DNA of 64,000 nucleotides from Jaapia argillacea MUCL 33604 (taxonomy: Eukaryota; Basidiomycota; Agaricomycetes; Jaapiales; Jaapiaceae). Below the pieces are notes generated by a model. It did not search any database. It worked only from the letters and a program-made list of their open reading frames with translations, and was not told where the DNA came from. The position numbers were made by a program, and so were the translations under genes. The stretch spans positions 1,080,593 through 1,144,592 of the forward strand of contig KL197713.1 in the NCBI GenBank assembly GCA_000697665.1, written 5' to 3'. Shown one piece after another: positions 45,901 through 57,812 of the stretch. Numbering within the stretch: position 1 is the stretch's first letter; every line of letters starts with the position of its first letter.

Positions 45901-48145
45901 CGAGACAGACAACCCACCTTGTCAATGTCTTCGCCTCGGACCTTATGAAGGAGACATGCAGCCTCGAAAATCGCAGCAGAGTCAGTGGACGACACGGCTC
46001 TACATGAGAACCCGCATGTTAGAAGAGACAAAATCGAGAGCAACACCGAGACATACTTGGTATTGAATTGGGGAATTGGAGCAAATGACATGTCCTTCTC
46101 CTTTGTACTGAAATCGACTAAAACCTGCACGGCACGACTATGGTCACTTAGCAGCTCATCGAATGGCCGACTCTGGACTGGTGTCATGGATCCGCACTTG
46201 CACGTTCGGCCCTCGACGTAACACTGCGGGCAGACGACAATTGTGCTCTGACCGGCGTCAGCACATCGTCGGCATTCGAAAAGGCTCTGAAACGTGTCAC
46301 ATCCACAAAAGCTACATTTATCAAACCCCAGAGGGGCGTCTTCAGAGGATGCGAGTTGCAGGTCTTTATGGTGGGTATGAAATTCCTCATGGAGGACGTC
46401 GTCAAAGAGGGTGAGAAGCTCTTTGAGAATGCGAGCTTGTTCGATGAGACGAGTCTTGACGTGAATTATCGAGGAAGGTGGAGTCGACTGTCCGCGAGGA
46501 ACATTGCGAGAAAATGAGGTGGGGAAGCGCTGAGGCGATTGAGTACGTGACGAGGCCGAGGCCGAGGCCGACGTCGGAGTCGATGGGCCAGGAGAAGGGG
46601 CCATTGTATCCTGGAGGTCATTGGTGTAGTTAAGTAAAGCATGGTATATCGTCGCCTTGATCCTATAGGTATCCGGACGGCACACTCTACAAGACAGCGG
46701 AAATTGAGCGGCAAGTGGAGATGAAGGTACACCCTACCCACCTTCGATACATGGGAAGTTCATGGTACAACGCCGCAGCCAAACCTTTCAAAGTCATTCT
46801 GGACCAACTCGTCTTGATAGTGATCCCTCCGGAATTCATAACCTGGTGACAACTTCTCGGAGGGACCAAAACCAAGTCGCCCAACTTCTGCTCTGCAACA
46901 TAGACACGGAATGGAGCTTTAGACAGCTCCTCCACCGTGACGAAATGTGTCTCCAAATCCAATTCTTGTCCTAATTTCTGGAAGTAATCAACAGCGTCAG
47001 GTGCTGACGAACTTTCAGTTAAGAACCACAAGGAAGATCCGTTGTTCTCTGTGTAACACATGAGGTTTTGACCAGAAGAAGCGCAGAGGTCCTTGTGCGC
47101 CGCAGTGAATGTATCCCCGATTCCAAGGTAGCACATCAGTGTCTCAACTTGTTGCTACGCACACTGTTGTCAGCCGAGCTCTGCTGCGCTGGTTTGAAGA
47201 GGAGACTGACCTTTTCTGGCAAGTCCTGCATGAAGTTATTGGGGTTCTTGAGCAGAACCTCGGATGGGAGAACGTCAGATTCGTGAAGCCATTTCTCCCA
47301 TTCTGGCGGGCACTCGACATCTTTACCATACAATCGCTCGGTTTCTGCAGGTCGAATGATCATCAACGGATTGCACTAGCCAAGCACGTAAAATGAAACC
47401 TGTGGCAAACTACGCACCATCGGCGGGAGCAAACTTTGGCAAAGCACGACACTTCTCAATGAATTCGGGAAGCGGACACTTAGAGTCAGTCGAGTTGTGC
47501 ACGTTCCGCGTCGCGATCTCTGGTGCCTCTCAATATCAACATCTTGACAAAGGAGACGGGCGCGAATGTCAGGAACTCACTTTCGGACACATTCTTGAGC
47601 AGCCAATCAACTTTGAACATCTCTGTCGGCCATTTCGAGAGCAGATGGCATCCTTCAATTATCAGAGGCAGTCCATCCTCGTCGACCTTTGCAATCTCGG
47701 ACTGCAGCTCCGCCGGGGAGAGAATCGCTGAGACGCGACGAACCTGATGAAAACAGGAGTTCGACAGTAGTTTATCGAGAGACCAATCGCGAGATGATGG
47801 TCTCGAGGAGTTAGATTGAGATGGTTGGTCTTTATCGCGAGCATTCATAGCCTTGGAGATGTGGTCTGCCACAGACGCTTCGAAGAGAGCCTTAATTTGA
47901 TCGTCGTCCATTGCCGGTGGCTGATCAGTGGGTGGCTGAGTGCGCCCTACGCGACTTGCAGGAGCTACGAGATCGCCCCATTGAACATGCGCATTCATCA
48001 CTTGCTTCCGTCGCTGTTCTTGAGTAGGCATTAGAGGCGCTGGTAAGGGAGAACCATTTCCCTCTGTTTCTTTCTTATATTCGTCCAGGCTAGCGCTGGG
48101 GAACGCGGTCGGGGTGAGGCGATGAAGGTTGTTGGACGGATGCAT
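42930..48145 (-). CDS. Very large JmjC-domain protein with a Cys-rich second half
   Basis: Probably a nuclear 2-oxoglutarate/Fe(II) oxygenase-type (histone demethylase-like) regulator. ATG 48145 gives MHPSNNLHRLTPTAFPSASL. The JmjC core spans about 47600-46700: ETLMCYLGIGDTFTAAHKDL (H and D of the metal triad), GSSLWFLTESS, FVTVEELSKAPFRVYVAEQK, LGDLVLVPPRSCHQVMNSGG (the distal His) and LKGLAAALYHELPMYRR. After an intron it continues VCRPDTYRIKATIYHAL. Further exons carry a zinc-binding array, CSFCGCDTFQSLFECRRCAD with VVCPQCYVEGRTCKCGS, then CKKCHHGLCFDH. A long Ser/Pro-rich region, KRRAPCDADD acidic stretches, a coiled coil (RRILDAERRLDLAQGKNNH) and an RG-rich patch (APRGRGRGRGPAAW) follow. 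The end is LGMLDNPWVAGS at 42930. About 14 exons join in frame. Two genes cannot be fully excluded, but the joint at 46690-46740 keeps the frame. Confidence 0.8.
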
Positions 48146-48772
48146 CCCAAGACAGGTCTATTGAGCACAAATATGGGTCGAGAAGTTCTCCCAAATCACG
48201 GAACTGCTGATTGACGCTCAGAGGAGCCTTGTACTCGACGGTTCGTGGGATCATTCCCCTGCACTGCATGCCGCCTTATCTGCATCGTGGCATCGGATGA
48301 AAAGAAATTGAGTTCGGTGTCCTCAGGATTAATATTGCACTTCACCACTTTCATTGATCATCGCACAGAGTATATCGTCCTGGAGTCGTCTGGAAATTGG
48401 CTGACACCTACATATAAGTAACACAACAGATCGATAGAACAACTGTATGTCATCCCGCGATGTCGCACGAGGGAAGCAACATATTTAGAGCCGGGCACAG
48501 CCATCCGTGTATTATAACCACCAGGAATGACCTTTCAGTGCAATCTCTCTTCTCCAAAAAGGATGCTCCAAAATCACGCCGAGCCTCGGAGAGCCAATGC
48601 CTCCGAGGTCAAATTTTGAATTCATCCAACTAACGTACAGCATTGCGCACTTACAGAGACTTATAGCAGTGCACGCAGGTGGATTGTGTCACATAACACT
48701 GCAGTCACACCTTGCTAGTTGTCCACACTGCTGAACTGCTTCTCCGTTCTTCCACATCCGATAATAAGTATC
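48146..48772. promoter_or_regulatory. Divergent promoter region of the JmjC and RING genes
   Basis: About 627 bases between start codons 48145 (minus) and 48773 (plus). No exon chain, TATA box or repeat was clear. Confidence 0.4.
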
Positions 48773-50436
48773 ATGTCTCATCTCTCTGCTTCTCAAGTCA
48801 CCTTCGATTTCTGGGATTTCGTGCATTGTGCTCGGTGCTATTTGTCCTTCACCTCCGACCCTGGTCCACCCCAAGTCCCCTTCTGGCTCACGGAATGTGG
48901 ACATGTGGTCTGCAACAACCATCTCAGTGGGTCCAAAATTTCATATCGAACTTTATCATCCACGCGGCAAGTCTTTGCGCTTTATCCCTCATAGATGCAG
49001 ATCAAAGTTGTGCGAAATGTGGTCGGCAGGGGGTACAAGTCGTGCCTTTACAACGTGATGTATGTTCACTTCCCATGCTCATGAGACGATCCTCAGTTGC
49101 GTGCAGATGGGATCACCGATGTCAGATTGGTTCATGCCTGTTCCTCACTCGTTCGAATCAGCCGTTTATGCCGCCAAGGTTCGCTCTACCCAATCCTTAA
49201 GCCATCATTCTTCACCCATCGCTCTGCTCACAGTTCCAGCAAGAATCGCTTGCATCTCTCATTCACTTCTACAAGCAAAAGTGCATGCAGCAACGAATCT
49301 TCATTGAACGTCTCCAAGCGGAACTTGTGGACCACAAAGCTTTGAAGAAGTGACAACCTTTGTTGCCTCCTTTCGGTTTTTGCTTACATTCTGACAGGAC
49401 GGTAGAGGACCTACGACGCGAAAACCAGAGACTCCAAAAATATGCTGATTATCACGGCCAGAATGAAGAGTCGTCCCGATCGGCGAACGGCAATGGGAAG
49501 CGTCCGATGATAGAGATCCAGAGGTACCTATCCTCTGGACCTCAATCACATATTTCGATTTCGCCCTAATCACACTATATGATAGGCAACCCAATGGCAC
49601 CAAAACAAACTCAAGTCCCCGATCGATAGTTACACCTGTCGGTCCCAGCAGACTGACCCTTGCCCCAGATCACCACCCTTCCAATTTCGGATCCTCGCGA
49701 TCAGGAGGTCCATTCTCAGACAATACTCCCCAAAATCCCTTCAACACTCAGCATTTTCGACCGCAGCAACCCACCGAGAGGCCTGGATCGAGTCGTTTCG
49801 CCGAGTGCGTGCGCCTCTGGCTGTCTGGACGATTTTCTTAAAACACTTGTGTGCAGACAGTATGCCTACGTGCCTTCCTCAGAACCTCAACTTCACGCCC
49901 CTACACTTTCCCATGCCCAAGGCGCACCAATTCGTCAGAGTCAAGCACGTCAAGCGCAACCCTTCGGGCAGATGCATCCCCAGAATCGGAAGCAACAAGT
50001 TCCGATGCCCCCACCCCCAAACATACCTGGACAATCGAGCAAGTTCAAACCTTCCCTTGCTGGGCCATCTCAAGATCGTCTACAGATGCCTCCTCCGCCG
50101 ACTCCTCAAAACACAGGACATCGCAGACCATCACACTCCACTCAATCAAGACTGCCTGCCGACGAACCTCAAGTGGCGATGCCGTCCATCCGTCGCTTCG
50201 TCCCTCCAACTCCCACCAATCCCAATCGGTTCACTTCCGCTTCACAAGACCACAGTCATCAACCATTCGTGCCACAAACACCGTCTGGAGGTAATCAACG
50301 TTTCCTTCCCGCCCACTCGAATCCTCCTCAAGCGGGGCCGTCAAGAAGCGCTTCTCGAGCACAAGCCTTGCCATCTGGTGGAGGTCAACGAAAGCCGTTT
50401 ATACCCAGTGGTCAGTCTGACGATGGCTTCGGATAG
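48773..50436 (+). CDS. RING-finger protein, Zip3/RNF212-like
   Basis: Members of this family are SUMO or ubiquitin ligases that mark crossover sites in meiosis. ATG 48773 gives MSHLSASQVTFDFWDFVHCA, with the RING motif HCARCYLSF ... FWLTECGHVVCNNHL ... DQSCAKCGRQGVQVVPLQ, interrupted by an intron in the loop. The spacing C-x2-C ... C-x-H-x2-C-x3-H ... C-x2-C fits a small RING. Then HSFESAVYAAK and a coiled coil, FQQESLASLIHFYKQKCMQQ, RIFIERLQAELVDHKALKK, then TVEDLRRENQRLQKYADYHG. The second half is Pro/Gln/Ser-rich and disordered (MPPPPNIPGQSSKFKPSL, QMPPPPTPQNTGHRRPSHS), with the last residues GQSDDGFG at 50436. RING plus coiled coil plus disordered Ser/Pro tail is the typical Zip3/HEI10/RNF212 layout. 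Meiotic role is inferred from layout only. Confidence 0.75.
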
Positions 50437-50706
50437 TAGCTGCTAGCTTGAAATGATGCCATTCTCATGTCTTGTACTGTCCCTTCTCGTTGTTATCTGG
50501 AAATAGCAGACTATATGCGCACTGCTTCGTAACTTCCGAGCGCTCAGAATATGCTATGAGACTGTACACGCAGTGAGACCGACGGAGAAGATGCTCCACT
50601 GCCGCGATGTTTGCCGAGCAACCCGCTTCACAGCCACTGCGTGGCCCTTGCCAGATGCGTACACTGCGGCTTGGACACCGCTGCTTTTGACAGTACCACC
50701 ACCACC

Positions 50707-52067
50707 ATGTCTTCATACCCTGATCCATACACATCCACACAACCAAAATACAATGCACAGTATTCAAGTAGTGCCGCAGAGTTCAATCCCTACGATAATG
50801 CGCAGCCGCACCGAACCTACGACCAGGGTGTAATTGAACCCTATGCCGGTGGTTACAGGGATGAGCCAAGTTCGTACCCGCCGATTGAGCAGCAAACCAG
50901 GTCGAAGGAGGGGAATGGTTTTGAGGAGGAGAATAGTGGTATGCCCAGGCGGCGCATCACAAAGTAAGAGGAAGGCTTCGTTTGTAGCGGCTATGAGTGC
51001 GTAACTAACCGCAATGAACCTATTAGAAGCTCGCGAACTCTCAGAGCGTTGCAATATGAGGACGAAAACCTTTGGACCCGAGTGAGTCCCGAATTCTCCT
51101 GCTGTCTGTTATTCTAGGATTGATAGTGGCATGAAGGGAGGTCGTGGTCGTTGCATCGGTCGCTTCTGCTGCTGCACAGTGTTGATAACAATCTTCCTAC
51201 TGGTCAGCATCGTGTTGACTTTACTTCTGGCAAGTCGCTTGTCGCTTCTCACACGACTGGTTTTTTAATCTTCATGTTACCCCCAGTGGGTAAGCCCTCC
51301 CGATATCACCATCAACAACGTTGCACCACCCACGACCGGCAGCCAAGTAGGCTGATTTTCTAGCAATCAAATTTTTCAGCCGTACTAAATGCATCCCAGA
51401 TCCAACTTACAAACGACGGAGGAGTCAATATTAATTTATCTGTCAATATCTCGTCTGTACATTTCGTTCTTGCTCGTAAGCCGGTATTGATCCCCTTGCA
51501 GAGTGGCAAACCCAAACTACTTCTCCGTCGACTTGACCAAAGTCAAAGCCAGTGTCAGTCAAATCATTTATATTCTTCTACATCTGTTGAATCTTCCATG
51601 GTGTAAAGATTTTCTATCCGATCAACAACACACCTGTTGGCGGTGGCGAACAAGACAACATCAATTTCCCATCCCATTCGTCGACGACCTTCACCTTCCC
51701 TTTCACAATCCAATACCAAATCTCCGCGGACCCTAATCACGCCATTCTTACTGACCTTGCCACTAAATGTGGCTACACTGGTGGCGCAAAATCCAACATT
51801 GTGGTGAACTATGATATCGACGTACGTTCATCAGGTCTCGACCCTCCCATGGTATGCTGACGCGTTGAATTTCAGTTGGGAATACGTATTCTCGCTGTGA
51901 CGGTATCGCCTGTCATTAGTAATACTTTCTCCTTTGCGTGTCCGTTGTCGCAATCCGACATTGACGTACGCCGACTTTCTTCTACGCTTTGGATAATACT
52001 AAGTTTTTTTGTGCAGCAAATGTTGAAGAACGCTGGTATTTCTCTGAGCGGCATCATAGGAAGCTAG
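50707..52067 (+). CDS. LEA-2 domain membrane protein
   Basis: A single-pass membrane protein with a LEA-14/NDR1-like (LEA_2) fold, a family in fungi usually of unknown role, possibly vacuolar or plasma-membrane. ATG 50707 gives MSSYPDPYTSTQPKYNAQYS, and the first 90 residues are polar, Pro/Tyr/Ser-rich. The residues SSRTLRALQYEDENLWTRGG precede the transmembrane part CIGRFCCCTVLITIFLLVSI with VLTLLL. The luminal domain reads VSPPDITINNVAPPTTGSQ, QLTNDGGVNINLSVNISVAN with PNYFSVDLTKVKA, then IFYPINNTPVGGGEQDNINF, FTFPFTIQYQISADP and ILTDLATKCGYTGGA. The end is NIVVNYDIDLGIRILAVTVS and MLKNAGISLSGIIGS at 52067. The NxSVNIS-type strand followed by paired beta strands matches the LEA_2 sheet. An upstream ATG at 50611 is in frame but less likely. 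Confidence 0.85.
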
Positions 52068-52253
52068 GTCACGATTACACGCTCCTTTTAACCACCCAAT
52101 GGACTTCGATCGGACACGGACTACCGCCCATGTACATCTACTTCGCTATTTTGCTTACAAGTGGACGGGAACCACTCATAATCTACGAGCATCGATATTG
52201 ACATTGGCAAGACTACTACGTCGACGTGGAATCAATCTGCTACATAAAAATCG

Positions 52254-54100
52254 TCAATTAGGGGCTGTCGGTCCCTCCTTGATCACACACTCTGCTTCCT
52301 CCTCTCCCATTTCCATTTCCTTCATCACCGCCTCGATATCTTTCCCCGCTTTTCTCATCTGTGTCTCAACCTCCGCATTTATAATTCCAGGAGCTTCACA
52401 CCTAGCCAAGCAACTTCCAATCTTTCCTCGCCATTGAAGGTGCCCTTCTACATCGTCGCAGTTAAGATTCTCTACCCCTTGGACAGCGACAGGCTGCAAA
52501 CCCGCAACGTGCCATCGAGCATCTGAGGCTCTGGAGAGTACGGCTAAGACATAATCTTCTTCGGAGTAGCCGTTCACTAATCGCCCAGCAACGACCCGTC
52601 GCACCGACGACCAAGTCCCTTCGTCACAGGGGGCGGGTAGGCCGAAGAGGAAGACATCCTGGATGATATGGGCGGTGAGAGAGGGTGGAAGAGATGCGAG
52701 GTGTTTCAAAGCCTCAAATATTACTAGGGAACCCAAAGAGTATCCAACCAAGGTGACGGGGCGGTTTCCAAGTACATGAGAGGCGAGGAGATCTCCGAGT
52801 ACCGCACCTGCCTTCACTACAAGTGCTTTGGCATTCATCCAAGGGTTGTCTAAGCAATATGTAGAATTCAGTGGGAGATGCTCATCAGCCATGAGCTAGG
52901 CGCACCGATGATCTGTCCGATCTTGAGCCACGCTAGGGGCGCTAAGGAGCTCATGAGGCTTGCCAGGACCGTTCGTTTGATGATTTCCGCCTTGACGTAC
53001 TTCATTGCCTGGGCTTTTACTAGTGTAGTCAGTGCATTCGACAACTGCTCCAACGCCTCCACCTCCTAAAAGCATACATAAGCATCGCCCTCAGGATCTG
53101 AACACTGTGAATTACCCATTGTAAAGCAAAAGTATCATCTTCACCAAAGATTGTCCATGGAGCCTTGACATCATCCCGAGTAGATAGCCATCCACTAACG
53201 CATAACCGAACAGCTAAAGTCTCCTTCGAAGGGTTCACGGGCACGATTGCCAGATCTCTAACCTCTCTCGTGTGTCTCTCCACCATATTCGCAGTGGACC
53301 TGGCCCCGTACGCACCAAATAGAGCACCACAGACGACCGACGAGCTTGCTAATCCTGTGGCGAGGAGACCAGCAGCGGTGCCACCTACCCCGAGGAACCC
53401 CAACAGGGTACCGACCCCGGCACCAACAAGTGGTGCTGCCAAGCCGCCTGTCACTCCAATCAGGACACCCCCGGCGACGGCTCCCAGACCCATACCGACT
53501 TTGCGAAGCATAGCACCGTTTTGAGCTTCTCGCTCTCTTGCGTGCTCGGTCTTCCTCTGCGCTTGTTCGACTGCATGGTCTGGATTCTTGATTGTTTCGA
53601 CTATTGCCCGTTCGTCGACGGTTGCGAATGAGAACACAAATGCTCTAGTGCGAGCGGAGTATTGTTTGGACGTCGTGACATGCAAGAACAGTATGGTGTT
53701 GAATAGCCTGGAAGTATATTCCTGAGGGGGGAGCTTGGGGAGGTCGGCGATGGAGGTGTCTGATAGAGGTCCTAGTATTGGGGGTGATCCTGTCCTTGAG
53801 GTCAATCTAATAATACAAAGCACGGAACAGTCCACGATATAATAGCTCACCGCCGCCAGGCTCGTCACATGCGATCCACGCATGCTTGAGCAGTGATTGA
53901 GACCACGATTCAATCTCTTCGAAGAAGGCATCCTTGGTCCTCTGGCTGTGTGGATCGTCCGATAGACTGCACTCCACCAAGGCATAGAGCTCAGCTGTGT
54001 TACGATAGCTCGCAAGTCGACGAAAGATATGCTCGAACACTGTCCGTCGATCTCGCTCACTCAACTCTTTCGGAGGAGTAATATGGGTGAGGTCTCCCAT
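52254..54100 (-). CDS. DUF726/TMCO4-like alpha-beta hydrolase-fold membrane protein
   Basis: Homologues include yeast Mil1, which interacts with the AP-1 clathrin adaptor. ATG 54100 gives MGDLTHITPPKELSERDRRT, then FEHIFRRLASYRNTAELYAL. Central helices rich in Gly/Ala follow: AMLRKVGMGLGAVAGGVLIG, VTGGLAAPLVGAGVGTLLGF, LGVGGTAAGLLATGLASSSV and CGALFGAYGARSTANMVERH, a typical glycine-rich membrane-spanning part. The rest is hydrolase-like: LAVRLCVSGWLSTRDDVKAP, WTIFGEDDTFALQWE, the conserved WLKIGQIIDNPWMNAKALVV segment, and VTLVGYSLGSLVIFEAL, where GYSLG is the nucleophile elbow motif GxSxG. It then reads VFLFGLPAPCDEGTWSSVRR and ends EGPTAPN at 52254. The order (helical N-terminus, Gly-rich TM region, hydrolase core) matches DUF726. 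About eight introns. Convergent with the LEA-2 gene. Confidence 0.9.
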
Positions 54101-54340
54101 CGTATGAATTCAGAAATGGGTGATTGGCGCTGGAGAAACAAGAAGATAGCGGAGGAAGACATGACCGCACGTCGTGTAGGACTATGTATGCAACCTGTTG
54201 GAGTACTACGCCGGTGGGGCCGCGACGTCATTTCTAGGAAAGTTAGACGGATCGAGTCTGGCTCAGCCTGATGGAAACGGTCAAAAGATATTGGAATGTA
54301 CACATTGATACATGCTCGATACAAGTGGAAGGGTATGTAG

Positions 54341-55453
54341 TTACAACGCTGAACTTTGGATAACCAAGTTCTGGCGAATACGATCAAAATCTTCATCCCT
54401 GAGACTCGTGTAAGTCCTGAGATATCCCTCCACCCCACCATGCTTTTCGTCGATTGCTTGGAGAACAGCAACAATCGTCTCAGACCTATGACATTGTTAT
54501 CTCATCGTGAGCATAAACTTCGAAATGAGTCACCAATCTGCTTACTTTGCGCCAGCCATTTTCATCGTGGCCTCCATATTATCCCTGAAGACAGGATCCT
54601 TTTGGAATCGAGCGACCAGCATAGGGAGGGCGGGCTGTAGGCCAATCGTAGTCAGAGAGTACTCTTTGGCAATGTCTTCATTGTCCACTCCAAGGAGCTG
54701 GGGGGACGAGATTGGTTCAACTGATCAAAATATCACAATGAGAAGCGCCCATACTCACTTTCAGGACCAATGCCGCAAAGACTCCGGTGCGATCCTTCCC
54801 CGCTACACACCAGAATGTCAAGGAAGTTCATGATTAAGTCTCAGGTAGACTCAACCTGTACAGTGCACCAAACAAGGGTCCTCAGGGTAATCCCTTATGT
54901 GTATCAGGACCTTCTCAAATGCAGGTCCGCCAGTATGGAGGATCTCGGTGTATAACATGATGAAAGCCTGTGATTCATTGGTCAGTGTTTTGAGACCGCG
55001 GAGGATGAATGATGCGAACCTCCAGCTCATTAGTCCCAAATCTTTTCACTCTAGAGGACCCTTTGAGGAACAATTCTACCGATAGAATGAAACTGAATAC
55101 CTCGCTGCCAACCCCACGGGATCATAAGCTTCAGAGTCTGAAACTGGGGCCCTGACGAACTCTACTCCATCAATAGTAGGTGTTGGTGTGTTGTATCTGG
55201 CAATTTCAACCTCGGACCGAAAGTCAAAGACTTTCTTGACCCCAAGTGATCGCAGGTGCTGTTTGCCCGCATCTGTGACCCGCGAGGGCTCGCCGGATCT
55301 GAAGAGATAGGATTGTTTGACGATGTGACCAGGCTGAGCAGTTGGATAACCTCCAACTTCACGAATATTGATGATGCCTTCTACTATAACGAACGGGGGA
55401 GAAGATAGGACTTTGCGGAGAGAGTCGGTGTCTGAGAGATCGCCCGGAGACAT
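54341..55453 (-). CDS. Tyrosine/serine protein phosphatase-like protein
   Basis: Belongs to the Y_phosphatase3-like group, fungal proteins with a P-loop CX5R catalytic motif. ATG 55453 gives MSPGDLSDTDSLRKVLSSPP, then IVEGIINIREVGGYPTAQPG, where INIREVGG replaces the usual NFRDLGG. It continues IVKQSYLFRSGEPSRVTDAG and SLGVKKVFDFRSEVEIARYN. After introns it reads FASFILRGLKTLTNESQ, then LIHIRDYPEDPCLVHCTAGK, with the signature CTAGKDRTG intact, and VFAALVLKLLGVDNEDIAKE, and YSLTTIGLQPALPMLVARFQ. The end is EGYLRTYTSLRDEDFDRIRQ then LVIQSSAL at 54341. The catalytic Cys and Arg are present, so it is probably active. Substrate could be phosphotyrosine, phosphoserine or a phosphoinositide; not determinable here. 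About six introns. Confidence 0.87.
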
Positions 55454-56449
55454 GTTGTTGGACGTGGAGATGGAAGGTGGTAGCGCAGTTTATGCCAATC
55501 CAGATAGTGCATCGTGTACCGGCTAATTTCTCAGCTGGAAGGTCGCCCACAAAGAGATTAGTCGGTTAAGATGACCACCGGGAAGCCCGATCATCATTAG
55601 TGAAGGACGACCGAACAACGTGTCTGGATATTGATCAAGCTCGGCGGTGGAAAGGTCAAAGTACCACCAAGTTCGACGTAAATGCGATTCACGAGGTAAG
55701 TACATAAGTAGCGTTGCCAGGCCCGGCAAGTCGTTGGAGGTGGCGACTCGGGCAAGGTACACCGAGGTCGCAACTTACGTGACACCCGTCCTTTCCCAGC
55801 CGCGCCGTCTTCTCTCTCCTCAATGATCCAAAGATCCGAGTCTCTCACTTCGCATCGTGCCTAGCCAGCTCATAGCTCCATGATGAGACCAACGTCAGCA
55901 TCGTGATCAGTGACTGGGGAGGTTCGAGTTGGCTGGGTCCATGCTTAGGGTTCCACGATATCGGATGTGTATGCCCTAACAAACTCCCTGAGGCGAATAA
56001 GGTCGAACTATGCCGCCACGTAACGGAAGTAATTTAGCCTCTTACTCTCGCTCTTCGTGGAACCTCCTAATAGCGGTGACTACTGGATCCCACAGTTTGA
56101 CCCAGGCGTCGTCGACGGTCCTTCATTGGTCCGTGTTTCTCAGCAATTCCGAATGGTGACCTTCGAAATCCGAATGCTCATCAATACCGGCAACAATTTT
56201 GAGCAGCATTCGGAGTGGGAGCCCCAGGATTCATCATCCCCCCACCGGCTGCTGTCTAGTGCACGTTACCCTCTCCATCCTCCCTTATAAGCCTCAGAGC
56301 CAGGAATTCACAATCGTTTGTCCCGTCCGCGCAATTCACCATCATTTTCTGTCTTTCTTGCTCATCCAAGCTATAACACGTGACCCTTCGGCTTCACGTT
56401 AATCCATCCTCGAGACTAAACTTTGGCCTATACCTCGATAATCACTGCC
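55454..56449. other. Intergenic region with a TATA-like box and possible gene remnant
   Basis: Minus-strand frames between 55523 and 55848 read protein-like segments (YLARVATSNDLPGLATLLMY; LRRTWWYFDLSTAELDQYPD; TLFGRPSLMMIGLPGGHLNR), which could be two exons of a small gene or a remnant, but no start, end or family was found. A TATAAG at 56286-56291 sits about 160 bases before the YeeE-like ATG. Confidence 0.35.
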
Positions 56450-57691
56450 ATGTCTGTCCCTACCCCCCTCCAGTCTTTTCTAGGAGGAATTGGGCTATCT
56501 CTTCCGGTATTCGCTCTTGTCAAGCTTAATGGCTCGGTTTTCGGCATCTCAGGCTTTCTTCACCGTGCTGTGAGAGGCGGTAGAGAGGCCCTGATGGCTG
56601 TGGCAGGGCTGGTGCTTGGTGGCATTGTTATCGGGTTAGTGGAAGGAGAGGGCCCTCAGACTCTCTCTACCAGTTTGGCCAAATTGGCTTTCTCAGGTTT
56701 CCTTGTGGGTATGGGGACGAGACTCGGTAATGGCTGCACATCAGGGTAAGTCGAAACCCCCTGTGCACCTGGAAGTCTTTCAATAAATGAATTTCAGACA
56801 TATGATATGCGGCTTATCTCGCTTTTCCCTCCGGTGAGTACCCGAAAATCATCTATGTATCCGCCGTCTCACTAAATCTGCCCTTCTAGATCCCTTGCAG
56901 CCACTGCTACATTTTTCTCGACGGCAGTCATAACCACATATCTGGTTCATCCCGGCGAACTTCCTCCCGTGGCTCCCATGGATTGGACATTGGGTCCAAT
57001 CGGCAAAGTGCTGCTGGCCTTACAGCTCATTCCCCTTGCCATCGAAACCGGCCTTTACGTTTTTGTAGGTCCCCTCTCCACCTCACTTGACATTTCGTGG
57101 CGGGATCACTGAATCCCACTTCTTTAGGCACCCGAACCACAACCCGAACCCCATGCCAACGACAAAGCGACCGAAGAAACCGATCCCAACACAACGTCCA
57201 CACTTCCCCTCACTTCTCTTCGGCTCTTAGCCTCTGCCGCAACTTCTCTCAACTTCGCACTCGCTCTTCGCCTGTCCAATTTAACGGAGCCCTCTCGCGT
57301 TATCGCCTTTCTTGCTTTACCATTCCACCAAGGCTTCGACCCTTCCCTTGCATTCTTGGCTATGGGTGCACTTCCCACGTCAATTATCCTGTATCAATAC
57401 TGTCGAGGAAGCGAGCTACCTAGGCTCGGTGGTCCTTGGAGTATTCCTGGGTGCGGCTTGGTCGACACAAGATTAATTCTGGGTGCCGCCACATTCGGCA
57501 TTGGCTGGGGACTCGAAGGTATTTGCCGTAAGTCTTGATTCATTCATCAATCTTTGTGTCACTTTAACTGAGGTTGCATTGTAGCTGGCCCTGGTCTCGT
57601 CAATATCGGACGAGCCGTCGTCACTGGCTCCCATATCCCACAGCTGGCGCTCTGGGTATCGGCTGTAGTCGCTGGTGGTTTGGTGGTTTAA
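56450..57691 (+). CDS. YeeE/YedE (DUF395) family membrane protein
   Basis: Bacterial relatives are membrane transporters for thiosulfate or related sulfur compounds. ATG 56450 gives MSVPTPLQSFLGGIGLSLPV and VFALVKLNGSVFGISGFLH, then ALMAVAGLVLGGIVIGLVEG. The signature GMGTRLGNGCTSG|HMICGLSR with NGCTSGHxxCG is the conserved cysteine motif. Next are SLAATATFFSTAVITTYLVH and GKVLLALQLIPLAIETGLYV. A hydrophilic loop of about 45 residues (APEPQPEPHANDKATEETDP) separates the halves. The second half gives FHQGFDPSLAFLAMGALPTS and GAATFGIGWGLEGI|CPGPGL, repeating the Cys motif, and ends ALWVSAVVAGGLVV at 57691. The two-fold repeat and paired Cys motifs are diagnostic. Not present in yeasts such as S. 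cerevisiae, common in filamentous fungi. Six short introns point to a long-settled eukaryotic gene. Confidence 0.9.
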
Positions 57692-57812
57692 GCAATGGAA
57701 GTGACTTATTTATTCCTCATTCATTGGTCTGGAACGTGGAAAGACTCCCCATATTAGATAGCAATCCAATCGTATAATAGTACAAGTAGGATGATACCAC
57801 CAGGCAATGACT

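Noticed and set aside
53165-53524. Plus-strand frame inside the DUF726 gene
   Set aside because: It is an antisense shadow of the Gly/Ala-rich membrane part.
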